Positions 51,247 through 60,475 of a DNA stretch of 64,000 bases are shown here, piece after piece. This stretch comes from Paenibacillus sp. FSL R10-2734 (GTDB lineage Bacteria > Bacillota > Bacilli > Paenibacillales > Paenibacillaceae). Where the stretch lies: the NCBI RefSeq assembly GCF_037963865.1, contig NZ_CP150170.1, positions 6,882,001 to 6,946,000 on the forward strand, read 5' to 3'. The position numbers and the translations under genes are program-made. Every line of letters begins with the position of its first letter. Positions within the stretch are counted from its first letter, which is position 1. The notes beneath the pieces are model-generated. The model did no database searches. It saw nothing but the letters and a program-made list of their open reading frames with translations, and was not told the DNA's origin.

Positions 51247-53316
51247 TTATTCCTTCCGAATCACAATAAAGCAGGTGCTGTCCGGCAGCGCTACTTCCTG
51301 CCCGCTCTCGTCCATGATCCTTACCCTATCACGCAGCGCTTCGGTATAACCTTCTTGCAGGTAATGCCGGAAGACCTCAATCTTCGCCTGCTTTCCTAAA
51401 TTCCGTTCAATAAATGAGGCAAACTCCGTAGGGGTAAAATAACCAAACTGTTCCTGAACTTCATGAATGTAAGCCTCTTCGCCCCAAGTATACGTATATA
51501 AAAATTCCATAGCATCATTAACTGGCATAAGCACTTCTTGTTCCTCGAATCTCTCATATTGAATCTGACGTCCGGCAAAATCCTTCGCGTAACGCTCCAG
51601 CCATGCTAAACCGTCCTCCTCCAGAAAGCGAACTCTCCGCAGCAAAGATGTGGGTTCGGTCATAACCCCATCACGGATAATGATAACCCCGCCAACTGAC
51701 AATACATCAAAGGCACTTCGCAGAGCGGCCGAGACGGTGTCATGATTGAACTTTTTACCATTAAGCGGTACATAAGAGTATAGCTCATGCAAAATCGAAG
51801 AGAAGATTACCGTGTCCACCGTTCCAGCCTCCACGAAATCTTTAAGATTCAGCGCATCTCCCTGAAGAACCTCCCAATGCCGTCCTTCCCGCTGCTTACG
51901 CTGACCTAGGGCTTCCACTACATTGCTCGATATATCAATGCCGATTGGGGTAACCTCTGGCATACGTTCTTCCAGCAAATCCAGCAGCACACCGCCGCCC
52001 GGGCCGATATCCAGCACCTTCTTCCCAGTGACATGTTCCAGAATCACAGCCTTATAATCTGCCGTACTATTCATTTGTGTTAAGTAGGTATCTTCATTAT
52101 GAAAACGGTCGAAGGCGTCCCTCCGCAACTCGAACAGGTCGAACAACAGCAGCACAGCACGTTCATATAAAGGTGATTTTTCAGCTTCCATACAGAATTC
52201 GATCAGCTTCTCTGCCGCTGCTGAGAATTGGAACTGAAAAAACATCGTGTCTGGCAAATGCGCCTTAGAATATTGACGAAGTATTAGATGAGGGTTCTCA
52301 GCAGGTAAAGTCCCTTGTTCAATATTCTCCCATGTAAGCTCCGATAAATATTTTTCTATAATCCGCTTCTTATAAACATTGATCTTCTTAACACCCTTGT
52401 AGTCGTAGTAAATGCTGTTCATAACGTGCTCAAAGCTAATATGGCTTATGGGTTTATTCTGCGCCCTTTCGGCAGCAAGCACCATCACCTTCAGAAATTG
52501 CTCCAACGAGAAGGTCTGCATTGCAGATTCCACATACCAGAAGATAATCTTACTTAAAGACTCCAACCGTTCCGCATGGAAGCCTTCCTGTGTCAGCTTA
52601 GTCCATTCCGTAGTGAAATCCTCTCCTCTAGCGATCGGACCTAGACGCATTCTGCGCAGCCTTTCCTTCATCGGCATAGGACTAGCAAGGTTACCGGAGG
52701 AAATCAAGGCGATAAGCTGCTTCACTTCATGCTGTACATTCAGCCATAACTCCGGAGATACTGCTCCGATAATGCAATGATTGAGTACCGTCAGCAAGCG
52801 TTCCAGTTCCTCCGCAGTCAGCAGCTGCTCTTCCACAAGTTCATGGAGAGGCTTATTCACTTCTGAAGGCACCTCCCCACGAATTTGCTGCCCTATGAGT
52901 CCATGAGTCTCAATTAACCGATGAACCATCGCGCCTTTCTCGGAGACAGTCCTATCCAAATGTCTGTCATATATCTGTGCGGAACCAATGTTATGTACAA
53001 AACAATTAATACCTTCCTCCTGCCAAAGCAGCCGCTCTTTTGATGTGCCACCCTTAGCCGTTTCTGACCAGATTAACGTTTCTTCCACAAGCTCTTTGAT
53101 CCAAATCGAACGGGGCAGCTGATCCAGAATCCGCAGACTGCGTTCCACATAGTCCAGCACTGGATTTCTGTGATCCAACTCTTCCAGAGATTCCACACGT
53201 TCCAAATTTACAATTTGCTCCTCGGCTTGGACAATAAGCTTCAGCCAAAGATTATCCTCCAAATGCTCTTGTACGCCTTCACGGTATAAGGTGATGGCTT
53301 CCAACGATTTCAGCAT
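51247..53316 (-). CDS. Large protein with C-terminal SAM methyltransferase domain (689 aa)
   Basis: The start is set at 53316 (MLKSLEAITLYREG) after GGAGGAG; the longer frame adds a hydrophobic leader with no site. Residues 1-420 are helical with no known motif. From about 420 a class I methyltransferase begins: motif I VLDIGPGGG at 434-442, then a GIDIS motif, GDALNLKDF, and IFSSILHELYSYVP after it. The last 120 residues are unfamiliar. It lies next to a radical SAM/SPASM gene read in the same direction but separated by a terminator. Methylation of a protein, peptide or small molecule is possible. There is no metabolite context, so the function is open. Confidence 0.85.
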   Translation of the reverse strand: MLKSLEAITLYREGVQEHLEDNLWLKLIVQAEEQIVNLERVESLEELDHRNPVLDYVERSLRILDQLPRSIWIKELVEETLIWSETAKGGTSKERLLWQEEGINCFVHNIGSAQIYDRHLDRTVSEKGAMVHRLIETHGLIGQQIRGEVPSEVNKPLHELVEEQLLTAEELERLLTVLNHCIIGAVSPELWLNVQHEVKQLIALISSGNLASPMPMKERLRRMRLGPIARGEDFTTEWTKLTQEGFHAERLESLSKIIFWYVESAMQTFSLEQFLKVMVLAAERAQNKPISHISFEHVMNSIYYDYKGVKKINVYKKRIIEKYLSELTWENIEQGTLPAENPHLILRQYSKAHLPDTMFFQFQFSAAAEKLIEFCMEAEKSPLYERAVLLLFDLFELRRDAFDRFHNEDTYLTQMNSTADYKAVILEHVTGKKVLDIGPGGGVLLDLLEERMPEVTPIGIDISSNVVEALGQRKQREGRHWEVLQGDALNLKDFVEAGTVDTVIFSSILHELYSYVPLNGKKFNHDTVSAALRSAFDVLSVGGVIIIRDGVMTEPTSLLRRVRFLEEDGLAWLERYAKDFAGRQIQYERFEEQEVLMPVNDAMEFLYTYTWGEEAYIHEVQEQFGYFTPTEFASFIERNLGKQAKIEVFRHYLQEGYTEALRDRVRIMDESGQEVALPDSTCFIVIRKE

Positions 53317-53389
53317 ATACTCCTCCTTCGCTCCACAATGGAGACTATAAAGACTTATTATTATATATACACTCCCGTAAATTAAAAAA

Positions 53390-53428
53390 CAGAACCAGGA
53401 CTCATGAAATAGCCATGTCCAAGTTCTG
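53390..53428 (-). terminator. Terminator after the radical SAM gene
   Basis: CAGAAC and GGAC pair with GTCC and GTTCTG around a 15-base loop, followed by TTTTTTAA leftward. It separates the radical SAM gene from the methyltransferase gene. Confidence 0.8.
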
Positions 53429-53443
53429 TTTACATTCAAATCA

Positions 53444-54319
53444 TTAAGTTCCGAACCGCTGCCGATATCCGCACTTGCGGCACAGCTCTTCTACTGCCTC
53501 TCTACGAGAGAACCCATAAAATAGATTATTCGCTCGCTCACCCTCAACGATTTCTGAGAACGGAGTCTCATGAATGTTTCCGAGGTTGATTACTCCTTCA
53601 CCATCCAGACAGCACGGCACGACGGTACCATCTACGAGGATTGCTGCTTGGCTACGTAGCGCATGACAGAACCCTTTTCCGTCATCCTCTGGCTCGTTCA
53701 GCGCAGGCCAACGGAACTCATGGTCCTGATTGAGATACACGCGTGGGGCAATCTTGACGCCGCTGCCAGGTACGACCTTTTCTTCGATCTTGAAATCAAG
53801 GTTAAAGGCTTCCTCCAGCAGAGCAAGCGTCTCACGGTTACGATTCTTCTCCAAATTAGTCAGATTATCCTCCGTCAAATTCCACAACCGGAAGGAAATA
53901 ATCACTCCTTGCGCAGAAGCTTCCCTTACAAAAGAAATGATCTCTGACAGATATCCTTCGCGGTTCTCTGAGCCTTCATGTCCATCAAAGCTATGCAGAG
54001 AGAAGTTCATCTGACGTAGTGCGGGTTTTCCAAGAATCTTAGGCCCAGCCTTATGAATTAACGTACCATTAGTTGTAATATTGACCTTGAACCCCTTGGC
54101 ATGGGCGGCATCGAGCAGCTCACCAATCTTGGGATGCAGCAGGGGCTCACCTTTAACGTGAAGGTAAATATGATTACTATGTGGCTTAATTTCATCTAAT
54201 ATCGTATTAAACGTATCGAGCTTCATAAAGTTCTTCGTTCGGGCAGTTTGTGGGCAAAAGCTGCAGGCCAGGTTGCAGACGCTTGTTATCTCAATGTATA
54301 CCTTTTTAAAAGTCTTCAA
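53444..54319 (-). CDS. Radical SAM/SPASM-type protein (291 aa)
   Basis: The N-terminus holds the Cys15-x3-Cys19-x2-Cys22 cluster motif (CNLACSFC) that binds the SAM-cleaving 4Fe-4S centre. The TIM-barrel follows with HVKGEPLLHPKI and the ITTNGTL segment. The C-terminal region carries more Cys residues: FCHALRSQAAILVDGTVVPCC and the closing ELCRKCGYRQRF, fitting a SPASM- or twitch-type auxiliary cluster. Such enzymes modify peptides, sugars or cofactors. No obvious precursor peptide gene lies within 300 bp. It is 18 bp downstream of the oxidoreductase gene (54338-55324) and so may share its transcript. Substrate unknown. Confidence 0.88.
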   Translation of the reverse strand: MKTFKKVYIEITSVCNLACSFCPQTARTKNFMKLDTFNTILDEIKPHSNHIYLHVKGEPLLHPKIGELLDAAHAKGFKVNITTNGTLIHKAGPKILGKPALRQMNFSLHSFDGHEGSENREGYLSEIISFVREASAQGVIISFRLWNLTEDNLTNLEKNRNRETLALLEEAFNLDFKIEEKVVPGSGVKIAPRVYLNQDHEFRWPALNEPEDDGKGFCHALRSQAAILVDGTVVPCCLDGEGVINLGNIHETPFSEIVEGERANNLFYGFSRREAVEELCRKCGYRQRFGT

Positions 54320-54337
54320 GTGCTGCTCCCCTTCTAT

Positions 54338-55324
54338 TTATAAATCTGCGGCATAGCGGAGGCCGATCTGCGCTCTGGCTTCCTCCATAACCTCTGCTAC
54401 CGCCAAGGAATTCGCATGCGTATTAATTCTACTCTCCCGTTCACCAATCTTAATTAGGTTGATGAATTCCTCAACCTCATAATACATAGACTCGTACACC
54501 TGAGGCTGCGTAAGCTCCTCGACAGTCCCGTCACGATAATGAATCTTCACTTGATAAGGCTGGTTGATCTTGTCGATCACCATTGTACCATTTTCCCCTT
54601 GAATCTCGGCTGGCAAATAGGAATCAGCGATTTTGGAATGCATCACAACTGCGTCCATATCATCGTATTGCATGACAATGCTTCCTTCGCCATCCACTCC
54701 AGAAGTAAGCATGAGACCCACGGCCTGTACAGACTTTGGTTTCCCGAACAAGACTACCATAGGATACAAGCAGTAAACACCAAGATCCATCAACGAGCCA
54801 TTAGAGTAGGCTGGATTGAAGGCATTTAACACCGTTCCCTGCCGATAGGCATCATATCTCGATGAGTATTGACAATAGCTTGCGAAATAACGGCGAACTT
54901 GGCCGATTTTATACAAATTGTCTCTGATCACTCCGAAATTCGGCATGAATGTCGACTTCATCGCTTCTACTAGTAACACATCATTGTCCCGCGCAGCTTC
55001 AATCATAGCTCTAAGCTCCGCGCTGTTTGAGGCAGCCGGTTTCTCACAAAGCACATGCTTGCCATGATTTAAGCACATAATCGCCTGCTCAGCATGCATG
55101 GAGTTTGGGCTCGCAATATATATAGCATCGACATCTTTACTGGAAACCATATCTTCCAGATTCGTATAAATTGTAGCTCCAGCATATTTTGCAGCAAAGG
55201 CCTGACCCTTCTCCATTGTGCGGGAGTACACGGCTGTCAGGATAAACTCCTCATTCTCCAAGCCGGCTTGCACGAAGCGGTCTGTAATAAAGTTTGTTCC
55301 AATGACCCCGAAACGAATTGTCAT
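54338..55324 (-). CDS. Gfo/Idh/MocA family oxidoreductase (328 aa)
   Basis: The start is at 55324 (MTIRFGVIGTNFITDRF) after AAAGGAC; the longer frame adds 67 residues without a site. The Rossmann fold starts at residue 3, with the loop GTNFIT. The EKP motif is in HVLCEKPAA near 92-100. YASYCQYSSRYDAYRQGTVLNAFNPAYSNGSLMDLGVYCLYP holds the family's substrate-domain landmarks. It is a second member in this window and only distantly like 17597-18595. With the radical SAM gene right downstream, a shared pathway is possible, but the substrate cannot be told. Confidence 0.88.
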   Translation of the reverse strand: MTIRFGVIGTNFITDRFVQAGLENEEFILTAVYSRTMEKGQAFAAKYAGATIYTNLEDMVSSKDVDAIYIASPNSMHAEQAIMCLNHGKHVLCEKPAASNSAELRAMIEAARDNDVLLVEAMKSTFMPNFGVIRDNLYKIGQVRRYFASYCQYSSRYDAYRQGTVLNAFNPAYSNGSLMDLGVYCLYPMVVLFGKPKSVQAVGLMLTSGVDGEGSIVMQYDDMDAVVMHSKIADSYLPAEIQGENGTMVIDKINQPYQVKIHYRDGTVEELTQPQVYESMYYEVEEFINLIKIGERESRINTHANSLAVAEVMEEARAQIGLRYAADL

Positions 55325-55630
55325 GATAATCCCGTCCTTTTTAGTTCTTACTAAAACTCTATATGCTATTTTCTCACTCTCTGGGTGGTCATGTCTACTT
55401 TTCAGGACAATTTTCCGACAAATTCCGATAGATCCATCTTGTGAAAAAAAGCACCACTCTTCATCTTTCGTCAATACCACACTTTTCATAGTAAATGCAA
55501 CATGATTTGTCCCAAGGTGCAGCAAGCATAAACGCCTTCGGCGTCCCTATATATACTTTCTAAAACGTTAAAAAAAGGCTCCCATTCTTAACCAAGAACA
55601 GGAGCCTTTTGAGCCATATTAAATTACAGC
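55325..55630. other. Spacer between oxidoreductase and threonine synthase genes
   Basis: This 306-bp spacer holds the terminator listed at 55573-55610. The left part, covering the false extension of the oxidoreductase frame, should carry that gene's promoter. No other gene is supported. Confidence 0.5.
55573..55610 (-). terminator. Terminator after threonine synthase
   Basis: AAAAGGCTCC pairs with GGAGCCTTTT, with an inner TTCTT/AAGAA stem, and T-rich sequence follows leftward. The thrC stop lies 21 bp to the right. Confidence 0.9.
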
Positions 55631-57019
55631 TTATTTATAAAAAGCCTGCAATTGACGTACAATTTCATCCTTGTCATGATCCACTACCATTTGGTGCTGT
55701 GGCATCTCGAACAAAGCTTTAATTTGTGCCGGGAATTCTTGCTTAATGTCGATCAGGGTAATCGCCTCATCAAACTTAGCTGGATGTGCGGTCGCAAAGG
55801 TAATCCCAATCTCATCCGAGCCATTAAAAGCCTCATAAGCCGCGATTCCACATGCAGTATGCGGATCAAGCAGATAGCTATGTTCTTTTTGATACTTAGT
55901 GATCGTATTTAAGCATTCGTCATTCTTCACACCCAGCGCTGCAAAATCCTGCTGCACCTGCTGAAGTGCTTCGCCTTCAACCGTAATCTTACCCTCAGTC
56001 TGCAGCTTGGACATATACGCAGATAACTTCTCGGAATCCTCGCCTACCAAATAATACAGATAACGTTCAAAATTGCTCGCCACTTGGATATCCATCGAAG
56101 GACTGTACGTGCTTGTAAAGCTGCCTGGCTTGTATTCACCAGTGTTCACGAAACGCTCTAAAATGTTATTTTCATTCGTAGCAATAATTAGTTTGTTAAT
56201 CGGTAAGCCCATTTGCTTAGCCAAATATCCGGAGAAAATATTACCGAAGTTACCGGAAGGTACGCTGATGTTAATCTTCTTCTCGCTGCTGCCATCGACA
56301 TGCAAATACGCATAAAAATAGTAGACGGTCTGCGCCAGAATACGCACAAAGTTAATGGAGTTAATCGCACGTAGGTGATAACGACCCTTAAAGTCGAGAT
56401 CCGCGAACAGATCCTTAATCACCTTCTGGCAATCATCAAAGTTACCATGAACAGACAGGTTCAGTACATTGCTGTCATCTACCGTAGTCATCTGCAGCTC
56501 CTGCACTTTACTTACCTTACCATGTGGATGAAGAATACAGATCTTGATTCCTTCTTTACCGCGAACACCCTGAATGGCAGCAGCCCCAGTATCCCCCGAG
56601 GTTGCTCCGAGGATGTGGATGATCTTGTTCTGCTTTTTGGAAATATAAGAGTACAGCTCACCCATAAACTGCAGCGCTACATCTTTGAAGGCAAAAGTAG
56701 GCCCATGGAACAATTCCAGTACATATAAGGAATCATTTACTTGGTGAATTGGCGTTACTTCCGGTGCGCGGAAATTGCCATAACTAGTGTTGACCATTTC
56801 CTGCAAATCCTCGAAAGGAATCTCATCATTAGTGTAATAGGCGAAGATCTTCAGGAACAGCTCCTGGTAGCTAAGACTTCTCCACTCTTCCAAAGTAGCT
56901 GCTGAAACGACAGGAATCTCTGAAGGGACCATCAGTCCGCCATCATCCGCAAGTCCCATCAACACCGTATCGATAAAGCCTTTAGGTTCCACATTGCCTC
57001 TTGTGCTTATATACTTCAT
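55631..57019 (-). CDS. thrC: Threonine synthase, long (fungal/proteobacterial) type
   Basis: AGGAGG is followed by two ATGs. The second, at 57019, has the better spacing and gives MKYISTRGNVEPKGF, 462 residues. The PLP lysine is in GPTFAFKDVALQFMGEL near 108-124, and the phosphate-binding ATSGDTGAAAIQG follows. The length marks the type-2 enzyme, longer than the 350-residue ThrC of Bacillus. It converts O-phosphohomoserine to threonine and phosphate in the cytosol. The gene stands alone, without hom or thrB beside it. The unusual type suggests an extra copy acquired by transfer or a lineage-specific replacement. Confidence 0.93.
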   Translation of the reverse strand: MKYISTRGNVEPKGFIDTVLMGLADDGGLMVPSEIPVVSAATLEEWRSLSYQELFLKIFAYYTNDEIPFEDLQEMVNTSYGNFRAPEVTPIHQVNDSLYVLELFHGPTFAFKDVALQFMGELYSYISKKQNKIIHILGATSGDTGAAAIQGVRGKEGIKICILHPHGKVSKVQELQMTTVDDSNVLNLSVHGNFDDCQKVIKDLFADLDFKGRYHLRAINSINFVRILAQTVYYFYAYLHVDGSSEKKINISVPSGNFGNIFSGYLAKQMGLPINKLIIATNENNILERFVNTGEYKPGSFTSTYSPSMDIQVASNFERYLYYLVGEDSEKLSAYMSKLQTEGKITVEGEALQQVQQDFAALGVKNDECLNTITKYQKEHSYLLDPHTACGIAAYEAFNGSDEIGITFATAHPAKFDEAITLIDIKQEFPAQIKALFEMPQHQMVVDHDKDEIVRQLQAFYK

Positions 57020-57122
57020 GCTCATCCTCCTGAACCCCTCTATATAATATATATAAATATAAATTTCACTTTATAGCTGCTTGTTTTCCCTATATACTAC
57101 CACGTTTACGCGCTAAAGTCCG

Positions 57123-57626
57123 TTAATTCTTTGTCTTATTTTGTAGCTCTTTCCAGACCGTTTTGTTGCTGTACTGCCGCTCCGTGCTGACATCCTTGCC
57201 GAACCATTCAGGCGCCTTGAAGCTTTCCGCTTCCTCCAGAGATTCAAATTCAACCTCTAGAACGGACAGTTTTAGTTGAGAATAGACGTCGATCTCAACC
57301 GTTACGTCATTCCATACCGCCGTAATCCGCTCTTTGACCAAAGCTACCGCATTTACCGCCTCAATCATCTGATTATATAAACCTTCTGAGATAAAATATT
57401 CGATTTCTTCGCGTTTGATCCCTTTGCCATCCTTAAACGTGTGTGTGTAGGTTACCTCACCTGAGTCCAAATCCGTAATTTTACGCACGCGCAGCTCTTG
57501 TCCTCCGTCTATCGCCAGATACGTCTGATCGATATTATGCCGGGTCACAATCTTCAATTCACCTTCTTGAATTAGTCGCTCCGGAAATTCCGGCAGCAGA
57601 AACTTGCGTTCGATCTCCAAAGCCAT
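57123..57626 (-). CDS. CYTH domain protein (167 aa)
   Basis: GAGGAG lies upstream of the ATG. The protein begins with the class signature EIERKFLLP (residues 4-12) and continues with the charged strands of a triphosphate tunnel enzyme: LRVRKI, TYTHTFKDGKGIKREEIEYFI, VTVEIDVYSQLKLSVLEVEF and the closing KAPEWFGKDVST. The acidic and basic residues line a metal-dependent tunnel that binds triphosphate-like substrates in the cytosol. Related proteins act as adenylate cyclase-like, thiamine triphosphatase or inorganic triphosphatase enzymes. A specific substrate cannot be chosen. The gene is single. Confidence 0.9.
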   Translation of the reverse strand: MALEIERKFLLPEFPERLIQEGELKIVTRHNIDQTYLAIDGGQELRVRKITDLDSGEVTYTHTFKDGKGIKREEIEYFISEGLYNQMIEAVNAVALVKERITAVWNDVTVEIDVYSQLKLSVLEVEFESLEEAESFKAPEWFGKDVSTERQYSNKTVWKELQNKTKN

Positions 57627-57757
57627 GATGTTTCGCTCCTCTTCGTGCCATTTATTTTATATTAATAATCATCATAGGGGTGAGACAAACTCAAGTCAAT
57701 GTGGATTACGGGGAAAATAGTCTGCTCCTGAAGAAAAAGTGAACCTGTTGCGCTCAG

Positions 57758-58398
57758 TGTGCTTGGGCGGATTCGTCATGCGGTTAGCGGGAGTGTGCTT
57801 GTGCAGATTCGTCATGCGTTGGCGGGAGCGTGCTTGGTGGGGTTCGTCATGCGTTTGGCGGGAGTGTGCTTGGGCGGATTCGTCATGCGGTCAGCGGGAG
57901 TGTGCTTGGTCGGTTTCGTCATGCGGTTGGTGGGAGCGTGCTTGGGCGGATTCTTCATGCGGTTAGCGGGAGCGTGGCTGGTTGGATTGTTCATGCGGTT
58001 GCGGGAGCGTGTTTGGTGGGATTCGTCATGAGTTGGTGGGAGTGTGGCTGGTTGGATTCGTCATGCGGTTGCGGGAGCGTGTTTAGTGGGATTCGTCATG
58101 CGGTCAGCGGGAGTGTGCTTGGTCGGTTTCGTCATGCGGTTGGTGGGAGCGTGCTTGGGCGGATTCTTCATGCGGTTAGCGGGAGCGTGGCTGGTTGGAT
58201 TGTTCATGCGGTTGCGGGAGCGTGTTTGGTGGGATTCGTCATGAGTTGGTGGGAGTGTGGCTGGTTGGATTCGTCATGCGGTTGCGGGAGCGTGTTTGGT
58301 GGGATTCGTCATGAGTTGGTGGGAGTGTGGCTGGTTGGATTCGTCATGCGGTTGCGGGAGCGTGTTTAGTGGGATTCTTCATGAGTTGGCACGAGCGT
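57758..58398. repeat. Tandem array of about 18 units of 35-36 bp
   Basis: Units follow TGTGCTTGGGCGGATTCGTC, then ATGCGGTTAGCGGGAG, with drift. Full units are 36 bp, and some have lost one base and are 35 bp. A block of six units is duplicated with a 213-bp shift (57891 and 58104, three short units inside), and a 70-bp two-unit block near 58221 is repeated directly. Long open frames on the plus strand follow from the lack of stops in the unit. They have no ribosome site and drift between frames because of the one-base losses. I regard this as a non-coding minisatellite. Confidence 0.88.
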
Positions 58399-58744
58399 GC
58401 ATTAGGTGAGGTTCCTAATTGTCTTGCGGACTGTATAGTCGCTATTTACGAAAAAAGCGCCTTTTGGGGCAGCTATCGGACCCAGAAGGCACTATTCACT
58501 CCAAAACACCTCATTTTGCCACAGTTTTCAGCCAATAGCTGCACTGGAGTCCGAAAAAGCCCCAAATCAGCTACTTTTGAGCAAATAAGGACTCCTGTGT
58601 CCGTTGGCAGCGCAGACCGCATTTAATCTTCACTGAAATTACTTAGTAGACTAACCTCAATAATTGAAACAGCGGCAGTCATCGACTGGGAAAACAAAGC
58701 CCTAGACTGTCGCTGTTTAATTGAACTATAGTGTTCCGCGTTGT
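58399..58744. other. Spacer with dispersed repeat motifs and a weak terminator
   Basis: From about 58430 to 58600 the spacer has inverted motifs such as AATAGCTGCACT and CAGCTATCGG, of the same style as 32297-32706. No open frame is convincing. The stretch 58667-58718 pairs AAACAGCG-CAGTC with GACTG-CGCTGTTT and may end the leftward gene at 58745. Confidence 0.5.
58667..58718 (-). terminator. Hairpin after the APH-fold kinase gene
   Basis: AAACAGCG and CAGTC pair with GACTG and CGCTGTTT, with one mismatch between the blocks. T-run quality is poor, so termination is moderate in confidence. Confidence 0.5.
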
Positions 58745-59731
58745 CTAAATATTCCCTAACAAAGCGGACAACTTTTTTTGATTTTCAGCAAGCCAAATCA
58801 TTTCCTTTGCAAAGCGAGCTGGCGGTACACTATGTTGATCCATGTTAGCATTAATCCACCATGTGCTTTCCATATACCACAACAACTGTAATGAATGTGT
58901 TAAATAGCCCTCTACCACGTCGCGTTCCTCACTGTACCCTTCCATAAACGCCGATGCCAAGGAGACATCTAAATTATCATCTAAGGCACATGACATCACA
59001 GCACGAGCTACATCAAGTTGCGGATAGTCATATTTTAGTCGATCAAAATCTAGAATTGCAGTTAATCCGTTATCATTAAATAAAAGATTATCTACCCAAA
59101 GGTCACGATGTGCCCATCCTGTTTGAAGTAATTCGAGTAGTTCAATATTCATTTCTTCAGTAGCTTTAATTTGAGTTTCTATATCAGTAAGCAACTGAGG
59201 GTTACCAACTCCCTTAGTCTTTTCCCAAACGGAGTTCCAATGAGCTAAACGCTCCTCACGGCTTGGAGGAATAAATTGTGGGCTATTTTCACTGCCAAGT
59301 GTCCCGTCATTTAGCAATCGATGCATTTTTCCTGTTGCTCGGCCTAAATCGTATATTTGGTTGACATTAGTTTTACCTGATGAAATTAGTTTTCCCTGAC
59401 AATATTCCATCACCAGGAAGCGTTCTCCATTATCAGATTCAAGCAAAATACTTTCATTCTGTGATAACACTTTCGGGCACGCTAGACCTTGGTCATACAA
59501 TCTAATCTGTTGAGAGAGTGCTAACAATATCTCCTCTGGGTTATATAATTTATATCTTTCTTTGTTGTATTGTTTAAGTAAAAAATCTCCTGCATCCGTC
59601 GTAACTTTCCACTTTAAATTTAACCAGCCTCGTTTTATTGAAGTAGTATCAATTACATTCAAACCGAATGAACGATGAAATGTTTTTATGAGGTCATCCA
59701 AGATCATTTCCTCCGTTAATATTGTCTCCAT
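58745..59731 (-). CDS. APH-fold phosphotransferase (328 aa)
   Basis: AGGAG lies eight bases before the ATG. The kinase-like fold shows the catalytic loop GWAHRDLWVDNLLF, with Asp as the base and Asn as the Mg ligand, and LDFDR as the second metal motif. The N-terminal lobe includes KRGWLNLKWKVTTDAGDFLLKQY with the ATP-binding Lys. Length and order fit the phosphotransferase enzyme family, which includes aminoglycoside kinases, choline kinases and spore-coat CotS-like proteins. There is no context to tell the substrate. It is cytosolic. The next gene upstream is a GNAT enzyme, read in the same direction. Confidence 0.88.
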   Translation of the reverse strand: METILTEEMILDDLIKTFHRSFGLNVIDTTSIKRGWLNLKWKVTTDAGDFLLKQYNKERYKLYNPEEILLALSQQIRLYDQGLACPKVLSQNESILLESDNGERFLVMEYCQGKLISSGKTNVNQIYDLGRATGKMHRLLNDGTLGSENSPQFIPPSREERLAHWNSVWEKTKGVGNPQLLTDIETQIKATEEMNIELLELLQTGWAHRDLWVDNLLFNDNGLTAILDFDRLKYDYPQLDVARAVMSCALDDNLDVSLASAFMEGYSEERDVVEGYLTHSLQLLWYMESTWWINANMDQHSVPPARFAKEMIWLAENQKKLSALLGNI

Positions 59732-59836
59732 TTGGTCAACTCCTATATTTATACTGTATAAGTTTTTATTCCTTATGGAGACCTATATAACCTCTGGGAT
59801 AAATCTAAGTTTTTGCGCTATACTGCCCGTTAATAA

Positions 59837-60370
59837 TCAATCTGTTATCAATTTGGAATACATATTGAGATCGTTAAACTTCCCGTTTACTCTTTCAGAC
59901 TGTCTTAGTGTTCCTTCAAACGTAAAGTTCAGCTTCTGTAAGACTTTTACTGAATTCACGTTTTCGGGTTCCACTTTTGCTTCGATTCGATTCAGCTTTA
60001 ATGATAAGAATGCGTAATCTAACAAAGCACAGATAGCCTCTGAAGCGTATCCTCTTCCCCAAAATGCTCTAGTAATGTCATATCCAATTTCCGCTTTTGC
60101 ATTTTCAAAATCTAAGAAATTAAAACCACAAGAACCTATGATTTCATCGGATTCCATTTCAATTATAGAGAAACGAATAGCTTTGTTATCTTGAGAAAAT
60201 TCATCAAGAAGCTTAATCATATCTTTCGCCTGACTTTCATCAGTAAAACAATCAACATTCATGAACTTGGTAACCTCTGGATCAGACCAAATTTTAAACA
60301 AACTAGGAGAATCCGAGACTTTCATTTTTCTTAAATGTAATCGTTCTGTACGTAACTCTGTAGTTAACAT
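59837..60370 (-). CDS. GNAT N-acetyltransferase, RimJ/RimL type (177 aa)
   Basis: The start is at 60370 (MLTTELRTERLHLRKM) after GGAGGT. The sequence is a full GNAT domain: RLHLRKMKVSD at the start, SDEIIGSCGFNFLDFENAKAEIGYDI with the central beta strands, and GRGYASEAICALLDYAF, which is the acetyl-CoA pyrophosphate loop (R/Q-x2-G-x-G/A). The closing NSVKVLQKLNFTFEGTLRQ is also typical. RimJ/L-type enzymes acetylate protein N-termini or small amines in the cytosol. The neighbours are two kinase-fold genes, also small-molecule modifiers. Confidence 0.9.
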   Translation of the reverse strand: MLTTELRTERLHLRKMKVSDSPSLFKIWSDPEVTKFMNVDCFTDESQAKDMIKLLDEFSQDNKAIRFSIIEMESDEIIGSCGFNFLDFENAKAEIGYDITRAFWGRGYASEAICALLDYAFLSLKLNRIEAKVEPENVNSVKVLQKLNFTFEGTLRQSERVNGKFNDLNMYSKLITD

Positions 60371-60475
60371 TATTTTTACCTCCATTAAATTTTAATAGTT
60401 GGTTTAAAAATAATGATCTCTGCGCATAGTTCAGTCCCTTCATTTAACATTCTCCATTAATGTATCACAACATCG

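Noticed and set aside
57739..58626. Several overlapping plus-strand frames in the 36-bp array (75-179 codons)
   Set aside because: They derive from stop-free repeat units, shift between frames at one-base losses and have no ribosome site.
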